From Actinomadura opuntiae (GTDB taxonomy: Bacteria > Actinomycetota > Actinomycetes > Streptosporangiales > Streptosporangiaceae): DNA of 64,000 nucleotides. The notes beneath the pieces are model-generated. The model saw nothing but the letters and a program-made list of their open reading frames with translations. It was not told where the DNA came from and did no database searches. Shown piece after piece: positions 17,686 to 27,586 of this stretch (positions within the stretch are counted from its first letter, which is position 1; each line of letters starts with the position of its first letter). The stretch spans positions 310,001-374,000 of the forward strand of contig NZ_JASNWF010000009.1 of NCBI RefSeq assembly GCF_030283205.1. The letters are read 5' to 3'. The translations under genes were made by a program, and so were the position numbers.

Positions 17686-18528
17686 CTAGACGGGGCTCGA
17701 GACGCGCGCCGGGACGAGCGCCGCCCGCACGGCCCGGTTCCGCTCCGCCGTCGACACCGCGAACACGATCTCCATGTCCCGCCCGTCCACCCGGGCCGGG
17801 TAGACCAGGAACCGCCAGCAGCCCTCCCGCCACACGTCCAGCGGAAGCGCGCTGGCGACGGCGTTCTCGTGCGCGACCCAGGCGGGGCTGTCGTAGAGCG
17901 CCGCGTACGTCTCCGGCAGCGGGCTGCGGCGCCGCTCGCAGGGCGCCTCCGGACGGCCCAGCCCGCGCGTGTGCGGCCGCCGGCCCCGGCCCCGGCCGAG
18001 CAGCTCCGGCAGCTCGGGGGAGAGCGCCGCGAACAGCGCCAGCTCCACGATCAGCACCGGCCCGACCTGCGCGCGCTCGGCGCGCAGCACGTCCAGGCCC
18101 GCCATCGGCGCGCCGAGCGAGGCGACGCCCGCGCCGGTGAACAGCAGCGCGCGCAGGACGCTGCGGCGGCCGACCCGCTTGGCGCTGAGGCCGCCGAAGC
18201 AGCCGCACCCCGCGTCCGGCCGCCGCACCCGCAGCTCCCCCACCACCCAGGTCGCGGCCGCGAACGCCAGCGTCGTGGCCAGCCGCACCGAGAACTGCGA
18301 GGTCACCAGCAGCGCCAGCCCGAGCACGCCCTCCCCCAGCCCGAGCCCGACGTTCAGCCCGCGGCTGCGGCGCAGCGCCGTCAGCCCCGCGAGCCCCGCC
18401 GGGACCGGGACGCCGTGCACGTGGTCGGGCGCGTCCGCCGCCCGCTCGCGGACCGCCAGCTTCGCCAGGCAGGCCGCCAGCAGCACCAGGGCCAGCAGCA
18501 GCACCTGCGTGTTCTGGAACGTCACCAT
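17686..18528 (-). CDS. MauE/DoxX-like membrane protein with GCGCFGG motif
   Basis: 280-aa protein with about four transmembrane helices in the first 150 residues (VLLLALVLLAACLAKLAV, GLGEGVLGLALLV, LATTLAFAAATWVVGELRV). The MauE-type cysteine motif DAGCGCFGG follows. The C-terminal 130 residues are soluble and contain a small basic/aromatic domain (WREGCWRFLVYPARVDGRD). MauE proteins are required for maturation of disulfide-rich methylamine dehydrogenase small subunit, and related proteins serve thiol redox relays. Its start overlaps the upstream DPBB gene by 7 bp, so the two are translationally coupled and probably act together. Confidence 0.75.
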   Translation of the reverse strand: MVTFQNTQVLLLALVLLAACLAKLAVRERAADAPDHVHGVPVPAGLAGLTALRRSRGLNVGLGLGEGVLGLALLVTSQFSVRLATTLAFAAATWVVGELRVRRPDAGCGCFGGLSAKRVGRRSVLRALLFTGAGVASLGAPMAGLDVLRAERAQVGPVLIVELALFAALSPELPELLGRGRGRRPHTRGLGRPEAPCERRRSPLPETYAALYDSPAWVAHENAVASALPLDVWREGCWRFLVYPARVDGRDMEIVFAVSTAERNRAVRAALVPARVSSPV

Positions 18529-19511
18529 GTCGCCGCCTCCTCCGGACCGCCGAACCGGACGGCCGGGACGTCCGGCCGCGCGAGCACGTTGAAGCACCCG
18601 GCCTCCAGATCGCCGCCGAGCCCCACGAACGTCTCGGGCGTCAGCTCCACGATCCGGCCGCGCGGTGACGCCCCGCACTCCACGCACCGGTCGCAGAACC
18701 GGGCCGCCGCGCAGCCGCACTGCACCACCGGCACCCGCCCCGCGCGCCCCGTGCACTCGTTGTGCACGGTGATCTCGCTGCCGAGCGACAGGTACGGGAA
18801 CGGGACGCAGCCGGACGGCGCGTCCGCGCACCCTCCCGCCTCCCCCTCCGGGTCGAGCGCCGGGTACGCCGCGCCGCGCGGCACCGGCGCCCCGCCGAAC
18901 CACGTCGCCGTCCCGCGCAGCACCTCCGGTGCGGGCGCCGCCGCCTCCGGGCCGGCCAGATCCCCCACCCGGTACCCGGGCTGCGACGTGCCCGGGCGCA
19001 CCGCCTGCGGCCCGCCGGGGGAGCGCACGCAGATCACGTCCACCAGGTAGCCCGGCTCCAGCCGGGGATGCCGGACGAGCACCTGCTGGAGGGCGTGCGG
19101 GGGGATCGCCACATGGGCGCGCCCGCGATGGGGGCCCATGTCCACCTCCCAGGCGTCCCGCCCGCACGCCAGCATGGTGCCGGCGACCCGCTCGATGTCG
19201 ACCCAGATCCGGTCGGCACCGGGCCCGCCGGCCCTCGGCCGGACGATCGCCTCCCGTCCCGGCCGCAGCGCGGCGAGGCCCCCGCGCCCGCCGTGCCAGA
19301 CCGTGGTGTCCTGCGTCATCGCCAGCCGCAGCTCGGTGCCGTCCGCGTCCAGCACCAGCAGGTGCGGGCTCGCGTCCAGGATCGTCCCGGACAGCGCGCC
19401 GAGCGGCCGGCCGGCGTGCTCCGGCAGGCCGGCGCCCGGCTCGGGGGACGCCCCGAGCACGGCCGCGCGGAGACGGCGGCGCCTGGCTCCACGGCGATGG
19501 GGTAGCGGCAT
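18522..19511 (-). CDS. Cysteine-rich protein with C-terminal RlpA-like double-psi beta-barrel
   Basis: 329-aa protein. The C-terminal third fits the double-psi beta-barrel pattern of RlpA/expansin-type proteins: RGTATWFGG, then LGSEITVHNECTGRAGRV, then GRIVELTPETFVGLGGDLEAG. Cysteines concentrated in ECTG...CGCAAARFCDRCVEC would suit disulfides formed with help from the coupled MauE-like partner. The N-terminal half has two weakly similar beta segments (GALSGTILDASPHLLVLDADG). The N-terminus is very basic but lacks a clear hydrophobic signal core, so localisation is uncertain. The domain call is from motif pattern only. Confidence 0.6.
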   Translation of the reverse strand: MPLPHRRGARRRRLRAAVLGASPEPGAGLPEHAGRPLGALSGTILDASPHLLVLDADGTELRLAMTQDTTVWHGGRGGLAALRPGREAIVRPRAGGPGADRIWVDIERVAGTMLACGRDAWEVDMGPHRGRAHVAIPPHALQQVLVRHPRLEPGYLVDVICVRSPGGPQAVRPGTSQPGYRVGDLAGPEAAAPAPEVLRGTATWFGGAPVPRGAAYPALDPEGEAGGCADAPSGCVPFPYLSLGSEITVHNECTGRAGRVPVVQCGCAAARFCDRCVECGASPRGRIVELTPETFVGLGGDLEAGCFNVLARPDVPAVRFGGPEEAATW

Positions 19512-19810
19512 GGCGGCACTCCGGCTCGAGCTTCACTGGGCGTGACGTCTGTTAGGACGGCGAGTCAAGAGTCACGCGCGGTGCACGCTCTGTCGACGGA
19601 TTTGTCGCGATAAGTCGATCGCCGGAGGAGGTTCAATCGACGTTGGATGAGGATTATTAACTGGTTGACCCGGATATGTACTTTAAGTAGGCCCGGAATT
19701 ACGATCAACCTGAGATCGTCAACTGTACCGGGAGTCCGGCGCGGTCAAGATCCGCCCGTTCGGGATCCGTCCGCCGCCGGGCGCCTCCGCGACGCCGGCT
19801 CGGAGGTGGG
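19512..19810. other. Divergent intergenic region, promoters presumed
   Basis: This 299-bp gap separates divergent starts. The segment 19640-19720 is locally A+T-rich (GGATTATTAACTGG, GTACTTTAAGTAGG) and is a likely promoter zone. No RNA gene or clear operator was identified. Confidence 0.35.
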
Positions 19811-20365
19811 GTGAACAGCACGCGGCACGAGGAGTTCCGCGCGTACGTCGCGGACCGCGGCCCCACGCTGCTGCGCGCCGCGATGCGCCTGACCAGCGAC
19901 CGCGCCGAGGCCGAGGACCTGCTGCAGGCCGCGCTCGCCAAGACCTACCTCGCCTGGGACCGCATCCACGACCGCGCCGCCGTCGACGGCTACGTCCGCC
20001 GCGCCATGGCCAACACTCAGATCTCATGGTGGCGGCGAAGGAAACTGGATATTTATCCCACGGATCAGGTTCCCGACCGTCCGGTGGACGATCACACCCG
20101 GCGCGCCGAAATGCGCGACGCCCTCGGCCGCGCCCTCGGCCGCCTTCCCGAACGCCAACGCCTTGCCGTCATGCTCCGCTATTACGAGGACATGTCCGAA
20201 GCGGAGATCGCCGACGTGCTCGGCGTGAGCGTCGGCACGGTCAAGAGCACCGTCTCCCGCGCCATGTCCCGCCTGCGCGACGACGACGCCCTCGGCGACG
20301 ACTTCCCGGGCATTCCGTGTCAGCCCAGGGGGGACGATCCCCCTGGAACCCCCCGTCACGACTGA
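19811..20365 (+). CDS. SigE-family ECF sigma factor
   Basis: 184-aa sigma factor of the actinobacterial SigE (M-type) family. Region 2 is AAMRLTSDRAEAEDLLQAALAKTYLAWDR (split across residues 24-52), with AMANTQISWWRRRK as the promoter-melting helix. Region 4 is LGRLPERQRLAVMLRYYEDM followed by the HTH EAEIADVLGVSVGTVKSTVSR. The GTG at 19811 is preceded by GGAGGTGGG. No anti-sigma gene follows; the downstream gene is an acyl-CoA synthetase 125 bp away. Confidence 0.9.
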   Translation: MNSTRHEEFRAYVADRGPTLLRAAMRLTSDRAEAEDLLQAALAKTYLAWDRIHDRAAVDGYVRRAMANTQISWWRRRKLDIYPTDQVPDRPVDDHTRRAEMRDALGRALGRLPERQRLAVMLRYYEDMSEAEIADVLGVSVGTVKSTVSRAMSRLRDDDALGDDFPGIPCQPRGDDPPGTPRHD

Positions 20366-20490
20366 CGGGCTGAGGTTCACGCCGCCCGGGGCCGGGGTTC
20401 ATGCCGTCCGGACTGGCGGGGGGTGGGCTCTGGGCAAACGTCGTCGGGGTGGGCTAGAACGGAGTTCCGCAGCTGAGCCGGAGGTGTGCC

Positions 20491-22113
<1,623 letters not shown>

Positions 22114-22354
22114 GCGACGTGCGCGCCCTGCCGCGACCGCGGGAAAATCCGCGTGCGGGCTGACCCGATTCTGACGCTCGGTCATGAGGAAAGTGATCAC
22201 GGAGAGAAACGAGTGCTTCACCGTCCGATCGCCGGTATCGGTGATTTCGGGGGATCGAGTGGTGTCGAACCGGTGAAGGGGTGTATGCAAGGTGGGCTGA
22301 TTGTCCGGACGGCCCCTTTGGGGGCGGACTCCCCTGCCGGTGCCGGGAGCGTGT

Positions 22355-24061
22355 ATGCCCAGGTTGTCCCCCTCCGAAGACGCCCCGGACCGGAAACTGG
22401 TCCAGGGGCTGAACGAAGGCGACGAGGAGGCCCTGGCCACGCTCTATGACGAGTACGGCGAGCGCCTCTACGACTACGCGCTGTCAATGGCGGGGGACGA
22501 GAAGGTCGCCGCCGGCATCGTCCACGACACCTTCATCGACGCCGGCCGCCGCGCCCCCCGGATGCGCGACCACCTGCACCTGAGCTCCTGGCTGTACGGC
22601 GCGGCCCGCCGCCGCTGCATCCGCCGCGGCCGGCCCGCGGAACTGCACTGGGACCGGGACGCCGAGTTCTCCGACACCCCGTTCGTGGAGCGCGCCGACA
22701 CGGTCGCCGCCACCGACTGGCCGCCGTCCGGCGAACTGCACGACCTGCTGCGCACCGCGCTCGCCGCCCTCGACCCGGTCGACCAGGAGGTCGTCCTGCT
22801 GGCGTTCCGGCACGAGCTGCCGCCGGCCCGGCTCGGCGCCGCGGTCGGGCTGTCGGGCCGCCGCGCCGCCGCGCGGGTCCGCCAGGGCGGCGCCGCCATG
22901 GAGGCCGCGCTCGCCGCCGAGATCGCCCGGGCGGCGCGCGCCTGCGCCGCGTCCGCGGATGACGCGGACGACGCGGACGACGAGGAGCCCGCCGAGGAGG
23001 CGACCCGGTCCGACGCCGTCGCGGTCCTGGCGGCCCGGGCCCCGGAGCCGAAGCAGCCCGCCATCTCGGAAGACGACGAAGAGGAGCCGGAGCCCGAGGC
23101 CCCGCCGGCGCGCGGCGGCGGCCCGCTCTCCGGCGCGCTGTGGCGGACGCTCCACCGCGGCGGCCGGGACGCGTCGGATGCCGCAGACCCGTCCCTCGCC
23201 GAGCACATCGCCGATTGCCCGGCCTGCCGGAGCCGCGGACGGGTCCGCGCGGCGGCGCTGCTGCGCCGGGCGCCCGCCCCCGTCCTGCCCGCCGCGCTGC
23301 GCCACCGCGTCATGCACACCGCGACCGACCCGGAGCTCGCCGGCTACCGCGCGGACATCGCGGCGCGCGGCGGCCCGCTGACCCCGGAGGGCCTGCCGAG
23401 CCAGCCGGACGTGCCGTCGCCCTTCACCCGGCGGTGGCTGTTCACCGGCGGCGGGATGGTGGGCGCGCTGGTCGCGGCGGTCGTCGCGGGCCTGCTCATG
23501 GGCCCCGGGGTCGGCGGCGGCGCGCTGTCGTGGCCGCCGTTCCACAACCAGCCGACGATCAAGCACGAGGGCCGCGGCGGCGGCGACGGCCGGGAGCACG
23601 GCGACCGGCGGCCGGGCGGGCCGGCGGGCGGGCCCGGCGCGGTGTCCGGTTCGCCGGGGGCGACGCCGTCCATGCGGCCGCAGACCGACGACGGGAGCCC
23701 GTCGCCGTCGCCGTCCGGCACCGTCCCGCCGTCGTCGGCGCCGCCGTCGCCTCCCAGGCCGCCCGCACGGCCGGGCGTGCTGGTGGTGAGCCCGGGCACG
23801 GTCGAGATGTACGGCACCAAGACCGCGCAGGTCAGCCTGTCAGCGCGCAACGGCCCGGTGACCTGGACGGCGATGACCTCCAACGGCGAGCTGGTCCTGT
23901 CGCAGATGCAGGGCGGGGTGGCCAAGGGCGGCACGTCCCGCGTCACGATCACCCTGCGGACCGCGCTGATCGGGCTGCCCGGCCAGGGCACGCTCACCTT
24001 CACCGACTCCGAGGGCGCGGCCCACCAGGTGACGGTCAAGTGGGGCGCCTCGCTGCTGTGA
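22355..24061 (+). CDS. Membrane-anchored ECF-like sigma factor fused to a zinc-finger-like segment and extracytoplasmic domain
   Basis: 568-aa fusion. Residues 10-90 form sigma region 2 (LVQGLNEGDEEALATLYDEYGERLYDYAL) and about 120-190 form region 4 (LAALDPVDQEVVLLAFRHEL). An acidic linker of DDADDADDEEP type follows. HIADCPAC near residue 284 has the H-x3-C-x2-C spacing of zinc anti-sigma domains. One transmembrane helix (VGALVAAVVAGLLMG, about 368-385) leads to a Pro/Ser/Gly-rich spacer and a C-terminal beta domain outside the cell (VLVVSPGTVEMYGTK onward). Sigma factors fused to their own anti-sigma and sensor parts are known in ECF52/53-like groups. ATG 22355 is preceded by GGGAG. Confidence 0.82.
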   Translation: MPRLSPSEDAPDRKLVQGLNEGDEEALATLYDEYGERLYDYALSMAGDEKVAAGIVHDTFIDAGRRAPRMRDHLHLSSWLYGAARRRCIRRGRPAELHWDRDAEFSDTPFVERADTVAATDWPPSGELHDLLRTALAALDPVDQEVVLLAFRHELPPARLGAAVGLSGRRAAARVRQGGAAMEAALAAEIARAARACAASADDADDADDEEPAEEATRSDAVAVLAARAPEPKQPAISEDDEEEPEPEAPPARGGGPLSGALWRTLHRGGRDASDAADPSLAEHIADCPACRSRGRVRAAALLRRAPAPVLPAALRHRVMHTATDPELAGYRADIAARGGPLTPEGLPSQPDVPSPFTRRWLFTGGGMVGALVAAVVAGLLMGPGVGGGALSWPPFHNQPTIKHEGRGGGDGREHGDRRPGGPAGGPGAVSGSPGATPSMRPQTDDGSPSPSPSGTVPPSSAPPSPPRPPARPGVLVVSPGTVEMYGTKTAQVSLSARNGPVTWTAMTSNGELVLSQMQGGVAKGGTSRVTITLRTALIGLPGQGTLTFTDSEGAAHQVTVKWGASLL

Positions 24062-24074
24062 GCCGCGGGCGCGG

Positions 24075-24839
24075 TCAGCGGGCGGCGGACTGCTCCCCGC
24101 CGAGGTGGTCGCGGATGGTCTCCAGGTGCTCGCCGAGCGCCGCCTGCACGCGGGCCTCCATCGCCCGCGCGATCAGGGGGTCGACGACCATCTTCACCAG
24201 CGGCCGCATCCGGCGCACCACGGCCGCGACCTCGGTGACGTCCTCGCCGTCCGGCCCGTCCTCCAGCCGGCTGAAGACGTGCTCCTGGACGAGCCCGACG
24301 AACCGTCCCGCGATCACGTCGACGTCGCCGCGGATCCGCTCGGCGATGTCGAGCACCGCGTCCAGCGGGATGCCCGCGGCGACCAGCTCGGCGCCGACGT
24401 GCAGCAGCCGGGGGCTCGGCACCCGGTACTGGTCGCCGTCCGGTTCGATCAGGCCGAGCTCGATGGTCCGCCGCCGCATCCGCTCGCGCTCGTCCTCGCC
24501 GAGCCCGCCGCCGAAGATCGCGAGGAGCTCCTCGTAGGTCGCGGTGCCGGGGATCTCGTCCGACCACGGGTCGGTGAGGACCTTCTCCAGGCCGAGGACG
24601 TCGCCGACGTCGCGGCCGGTCTCCCACGCGGTCAGCAGGTCCTTGATGACCGCGAAGGTGTAGCCGCGGCCGAGCAGCTGGCCGATCAGCCGCAGCCGGG
24701 CCAGGTGCGAGTCGTCGTACAGGCCGACCCGGCCGGCCAGGCGGGGCGGCGGCAGCAGCCCCCGGTCCTGGTAGGCGCGGATGTTGCGCACGGTGCTCCC
24801 GGCGGCTCGCGCCAGGTCGTCGATTCGGTACTCGGCCAT
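24075..24839 (-). CDS. MerR-family transcriptional regulator
   Basis: 254-aa regulator with an N-terminal MerR winged helix (YRIDDLARAAGSTVRNIRAYQDRGLLPPP, residues 4-32). A C-terminal helical effector domain of about 180 residues resembles those of actinobacterial MerR proteins without metal-binding cysteines. ATG 24839 is preferred over one eight codons upstream because it directly precedes the conserved domain and follows a G-rich ribosome binding site. It is divergent from the adenylate cyclase gene. A 12-bp palindrome in the 91-bp shared gap is a likely operator. Confidence 0.88.
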   Translation of the reverse strand: MAEYRIDDLARAAGSTVRNIRAYQDRGLLPPPRLAGRVGLYDDSHLARLRLIGQLLGRGYTFAVIKDLLTAWETGRDVGDVLGLEKVLTDPWSDEIPGTATYEELLAIFGGGLGEDERERMRRRTIELGLIEPDGDQYRVPSPRLLHVGAELVAAGIPLDAVLDIAERIRGDVDVIAGRFVGLVQEHVFSRLEDGPDGEDVTEVAAVVRRMRPLVKMVVDPLIARAMEARVQAALGEHLETIRDHLGGEQSAAR

Positions 24840-24899
24840 GCCCCGCCCGCCGGTTGCGTCCATCTTGACCGCCGCGATCTTACTCCGCCATCATTGTGA

Positions 24900-24911
24900 C
24901 ATTGATCAATG
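24900..24911. promoter_or_regulatory. Palindromic operator candidate for MerR
   Basis: CATTGATCAATG is a perfect 12-bp palindrome in an A+T-rich pocket between the divergent merR-like and cyclase genes. MerR proteins bind palindromes within or beside their own promoters. Confidence 0.5.
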
Positions 24912-24930
24912 AGACATAGAGGGGGAGTCC

Positions 24931-25938
24931 ATGACGGACCCCGGCGGGCCCCTGGACATCGAGGAGACCCTCCTCGGCGGCCCCCTGCGCTACACCCGCA
25001 AGGACGTCGAGGCCCTGTCCGGCGTCTCCGACGAGTACGCGCGCCGCGTCTGGCAGGCCCTCGGCTTCCCCATCCCGCCCGACGACGAGGCCGCCTTCAC
25101 CGACGGCGACGTCACCGCCCTCCGCGAGATCAACGAGCTGATGGCGCACGACCTCGTCGACGAGGAGACCGTCCTGCAGCTCGTGCGCGCCGTCGGGCAG
25201 ACCATGGGACGGCTCGCCAGCTGGCTCGGCGACGTCTGGCTGCAGCGGCTCAGCGTGCTGCCGTCCGACGAGCCCCTCACGCCCGACCTGGTCACCGCCG
25301 CCCTCGCCGCCACCGAGGAGCTGCGCCCGGCGTTCGAGCGGCTCCTGCTGCACGGCTGGCGCCGCCAGCTCACCGCCGCCGGGCTGCGCGCCGCCGCCGT
25401 CAGCGCCGCGACCCCGTCCGACCCCGCCGCCGGCCTCGCCCACCTCGCGGTCGGCTTCGCCGACGTCGTCTCCTTCACCCGGCTCAGCCGCGCCCTGGAA
25501 GCCGACGCGCTGGCCTCGTTCGTCGTGCGGTTCGAGTCCGCCGCCACCGAGATCGTCGCGGACCGCGGCGGCCGCGTCGTCAAGACGCTCGGCGACGAGA
25601 TCCTCTTCGTCGCCACCGACCCGGCCGTCGGCGCCGAGATCGGCCTGCGCATCGCCGAGCGCTTCAACGAGGACCCCGATTTCCCGAAGGTCCGCGTCGG
25701 CCTGGCCTACGGCGAGGTCGTCCAGCGGCTCGGCGACGTGTTCGGCACCCCGGTGAACCTCGCCGCGCGCCTCACCGCCACCGCCCACCCCGGCACCGTC
25801 CTGATCGACGGCGGGCTGGCCTCCGCCCTGCCCGACGCCGGCCGCTACGACATCTCCTCCCTGCGCCCCCGCTCCCTGCAGGGCCTCGGCCGGGTGCGGC
25901 CGCGATTGCTCCGCCGCGCCTCTGGCGGCAGGGACTGA
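24931..25938 (+). CDS. Class III adenylate/guanylate cyclase with Rv1264-like N-terminal regulatory domain
   Basis: 335-aa protein. Residues 15-150 are an all-helical domain starting LRYTRKDVEALSGVSDEYAR, the pattern of the pH-sensing autoinhibitory domain of mycobacterial Rv1264. The catalytic domain has metal-binding Asp in VGFADVVSFTRLSR (about 170), KTLGDEILFV (about 213) and FGTPVNLAARL (about 270). It should form cyclic AMP from ATP as a homodimer in the cytoplasm. AGGGGGAG precedes the ATG. It is divergent from the MerR gene, and the D-aminoacylase begins 59 bp downstream. Confidence 0.9.
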   Translation: MTDPGGPLDIEETLLGGPLRYTRKDVEALSGVSDEYARRVWQALGFPIPPDDEAAFTDGDVTALREINELMAHDLVDEETVLQLVRAVGQTMGRLASWLGDVWLQRLSVLPSDEPLTPDLVTAALAATEELRPAFERLLLHGWRRQLTAAGLRAAAVSAATPSDPAAGLAHLAVGFADVVSFTRLSRALEADALASFVVRFESAATEIVADRGGRVVKTLGDEILFVATDPAVGAEIGLRIAERFNEDPDFPKVRVGLAYGEVVQRLGDVFGTPVNLAARLTATAHPGTVLIDGGLASALPDAGRYDISSLRPRSLQGLGRVRPRLLRRASGGRD

Positions 25939-25997
25939 CGGCCCGTAGCGTTCGACCACCGGGCTCGGCGTCCGGTACGTCGGCGGATGGGGTCTCC

Positions 25998-27554
25998 TTG
26001 CTCGACTTGGTGGTCCGGGGCGGGACGGTGCTGGACGGCACCGGGGCGCCTCGGCGCCGCGCCGACGTGGCCGTCGCCGCCGGACGGATCGCCGCCGTCG
26101 GCGTGCCGGCGGACGCGCGGGCGGCCGAGGAGATCGACGCGACGGGCCGCTACGTCATGCCGGGCTTCATCGACGCCCACGTGCACGGCGACGCCGCGGT
26201 GTTCGACCGGGAGGCGCAGTTCGCGGCGCTGCGGCAGGGCGTCACCACGTTCGTGCTCGGGCAGGACGGCGTCTCCTACGCTCCGGCGGACGCGCAGACG
26301 CTCCGCTACGTCACCCGGTACTTCGCACCGGTCAACGGGACGCATCCCGAGCTGGGCGGCGCCGTGTCGGTGGCGCAGCTCCTCGCGACCTACGACCGGC
26401 GCACGGCGCTCAACACCGTGTACCTGCTCCCGCACGGGACGATCCGGTACGGCGTCATGGGAGCGGCGCGCCGCGCGCCGGACGTGCGCGAGCTGGCGGC
26501 GATGCGCGCCCACGTCGAGCGCGGGCTGAGCGAGGGCGCGGCCGGGCTGTCCACCGGGCTGGAGTACGTGCCCGGCTCCTATGCCGCCGTGGACGAGATC
26601 GCCACGATGTGCGAGCCCGTGGGCGAGGCCGGCCTGCCCTACGTCACCCACATGCGCGGCTACGAGGCCGACGCGGTGACCGCGCTGGCGGAGGTGCTGA
26701 AGATCGCGCGCGCCGGACGCGTCGCCCCGCACGTGTCGCACCTGCACGGCCCGGCGGACCTGCTGGTCCGGCTGGTCGGCGGCGCGCGCGCCGAGGGCGT
26801 CGACCTGACCTTCGACAGCTACCCCTACCTGCGCGGATCCAGCACGCTGACGCTCGTCGCGCTGCCGTCGTGGCTGCCGGTCACCGACCTGGACGGGACG
26901 CTCGACGCGCTCGCGGAGCGGTCCGTCCGGGAGCGGCTGGAGCGCGAGTGGTTCGCCCACCGGACGGACGTCTGGTCGCGGATCACGCTGTCGCACGTGC
27001 CCGCCGACGAGCTGCGATGGGCCGAGGGCATGACCCTTCCGGACGCGGCGGAGCGGGCCGGGCTCGGCCCCGGCGAGTTCTGCTGCGACCTGCTCGTGGC
27101 CACCCGGCTGGAGGCCGGCTGCGTGTTCGCGCAGCCGCCCGCCGCCACCGAGGAGTCGGTGCGGGCGCTGCTGCGGCATCCCGCGCAGATGGCCGGGTCC
27201 GACGCCATCTACCAGGGCGGGCATCCGCATCCGCGCGGCTGGGGCGCGTTCGCCCGGCTGATGGGCCGGTACGTCCGCGACCTCGGCGACTGGACGTGGG
27301 AGCAGGCCGCCGTGCACATGGCCGGGGCCGCCGCCGCCCGGTTCCGGCTCGCCGACCGGGGCCGCGTCGAGGCCGGGTACGCCGCCGACCTCGTCGTGCT
27401 GGACCCCGGCGCCGTCACCGACCGCGCCACCTACGAGCGGCCCCGCGTGCCGGCGGACGGCGTCGAGCACGTCCTGGTCAACGGCGTTCCCGTGCTGAGC
27501 GGCGGCGTCCTGGACGAGTCCGCGCGGCCCGGGCGGGCGCTGCGGCCGCGCTGA
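25998..27554 (+). CDS. N-acyl-D-amino-acid deacylase (D-aminoacylase), amidohydrolase family
   Basis: 518-aa amidohydrolase. The N-terminal small beta domain (LVVRGGTVLDGTGAP, VMPGFIDAHVHGD) carries the first metal-binding HxH. The family cysteine, lysine or carboxylate ligand region cannot be fixed by eye. GLEYVPGSYA, YVTHMRGYE (His), VSHLHG (His) and GSDAIYQGG (catalytic Asp) follow the D-aminoacylase/dihydropyrimidinase order. A TTG at 25998 with GGATGGGG upstream is used as the start; GTG 26010 is the alternative. It hydrolyses N-acyl-D-amino acids to D-amino acids, perhaps in cell-wall turnover. The next gene may be cotranscribed. Confidence 0.85.
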   Translation: MLDLVVRGGTVLDGTGAPRRRADVAVAAGRIAAVGVPADARAAEEIDATGRYVMPGFIDAHVHGDAAVFDREAQFAALRQGVTTFVLGQDGVSYAPADAQTLRYVTRYFAPVNGTHPELGGAVSVAQLLATYDRRTALNTVYLLPHGTIRYGVMGAARRAPDVRELAAMRAHVERGLSEGAAGLSTGLEYVPGSYAAVDEIATMCEPVGEAGLPYVTHMRGYEADAVTALAEVLKIARAGRVAPHVSHLHGPADLLVRLVGGARAEGVDLTFDSYPYLRGSSTLTLVALPSWLPVTDLDGTLDALAERSVRERLEREWFAHRTDVWSRITLSHVPADELRWAEGMTLPDAAERAGLGPGEFCCDLLVATRLEAGCVFAQPPAATEESVRALLRHPAQMAGSDAIYQGGHPHPRGWGAFARLMGRYVRDLGDWTWEQAAVHMAGAAAARFRLADRGRVEAGYAADLVVLDPGAVTDRATYERPRVPADGVEHVLVNGVPVLSGGVLDESARPGRALRPR

Positions 27555-27586
27555 GGCCCTCTTGCCGGCGCCGTATCCTCGCCTGG

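Noticed and set aside
15284..17689. 801-codon plus-strand frame opposite the tricorn protease
   Set aside because: Lacks a start site and any domain. The third-codon-position G+C bias belongs to the minus-strand gene.
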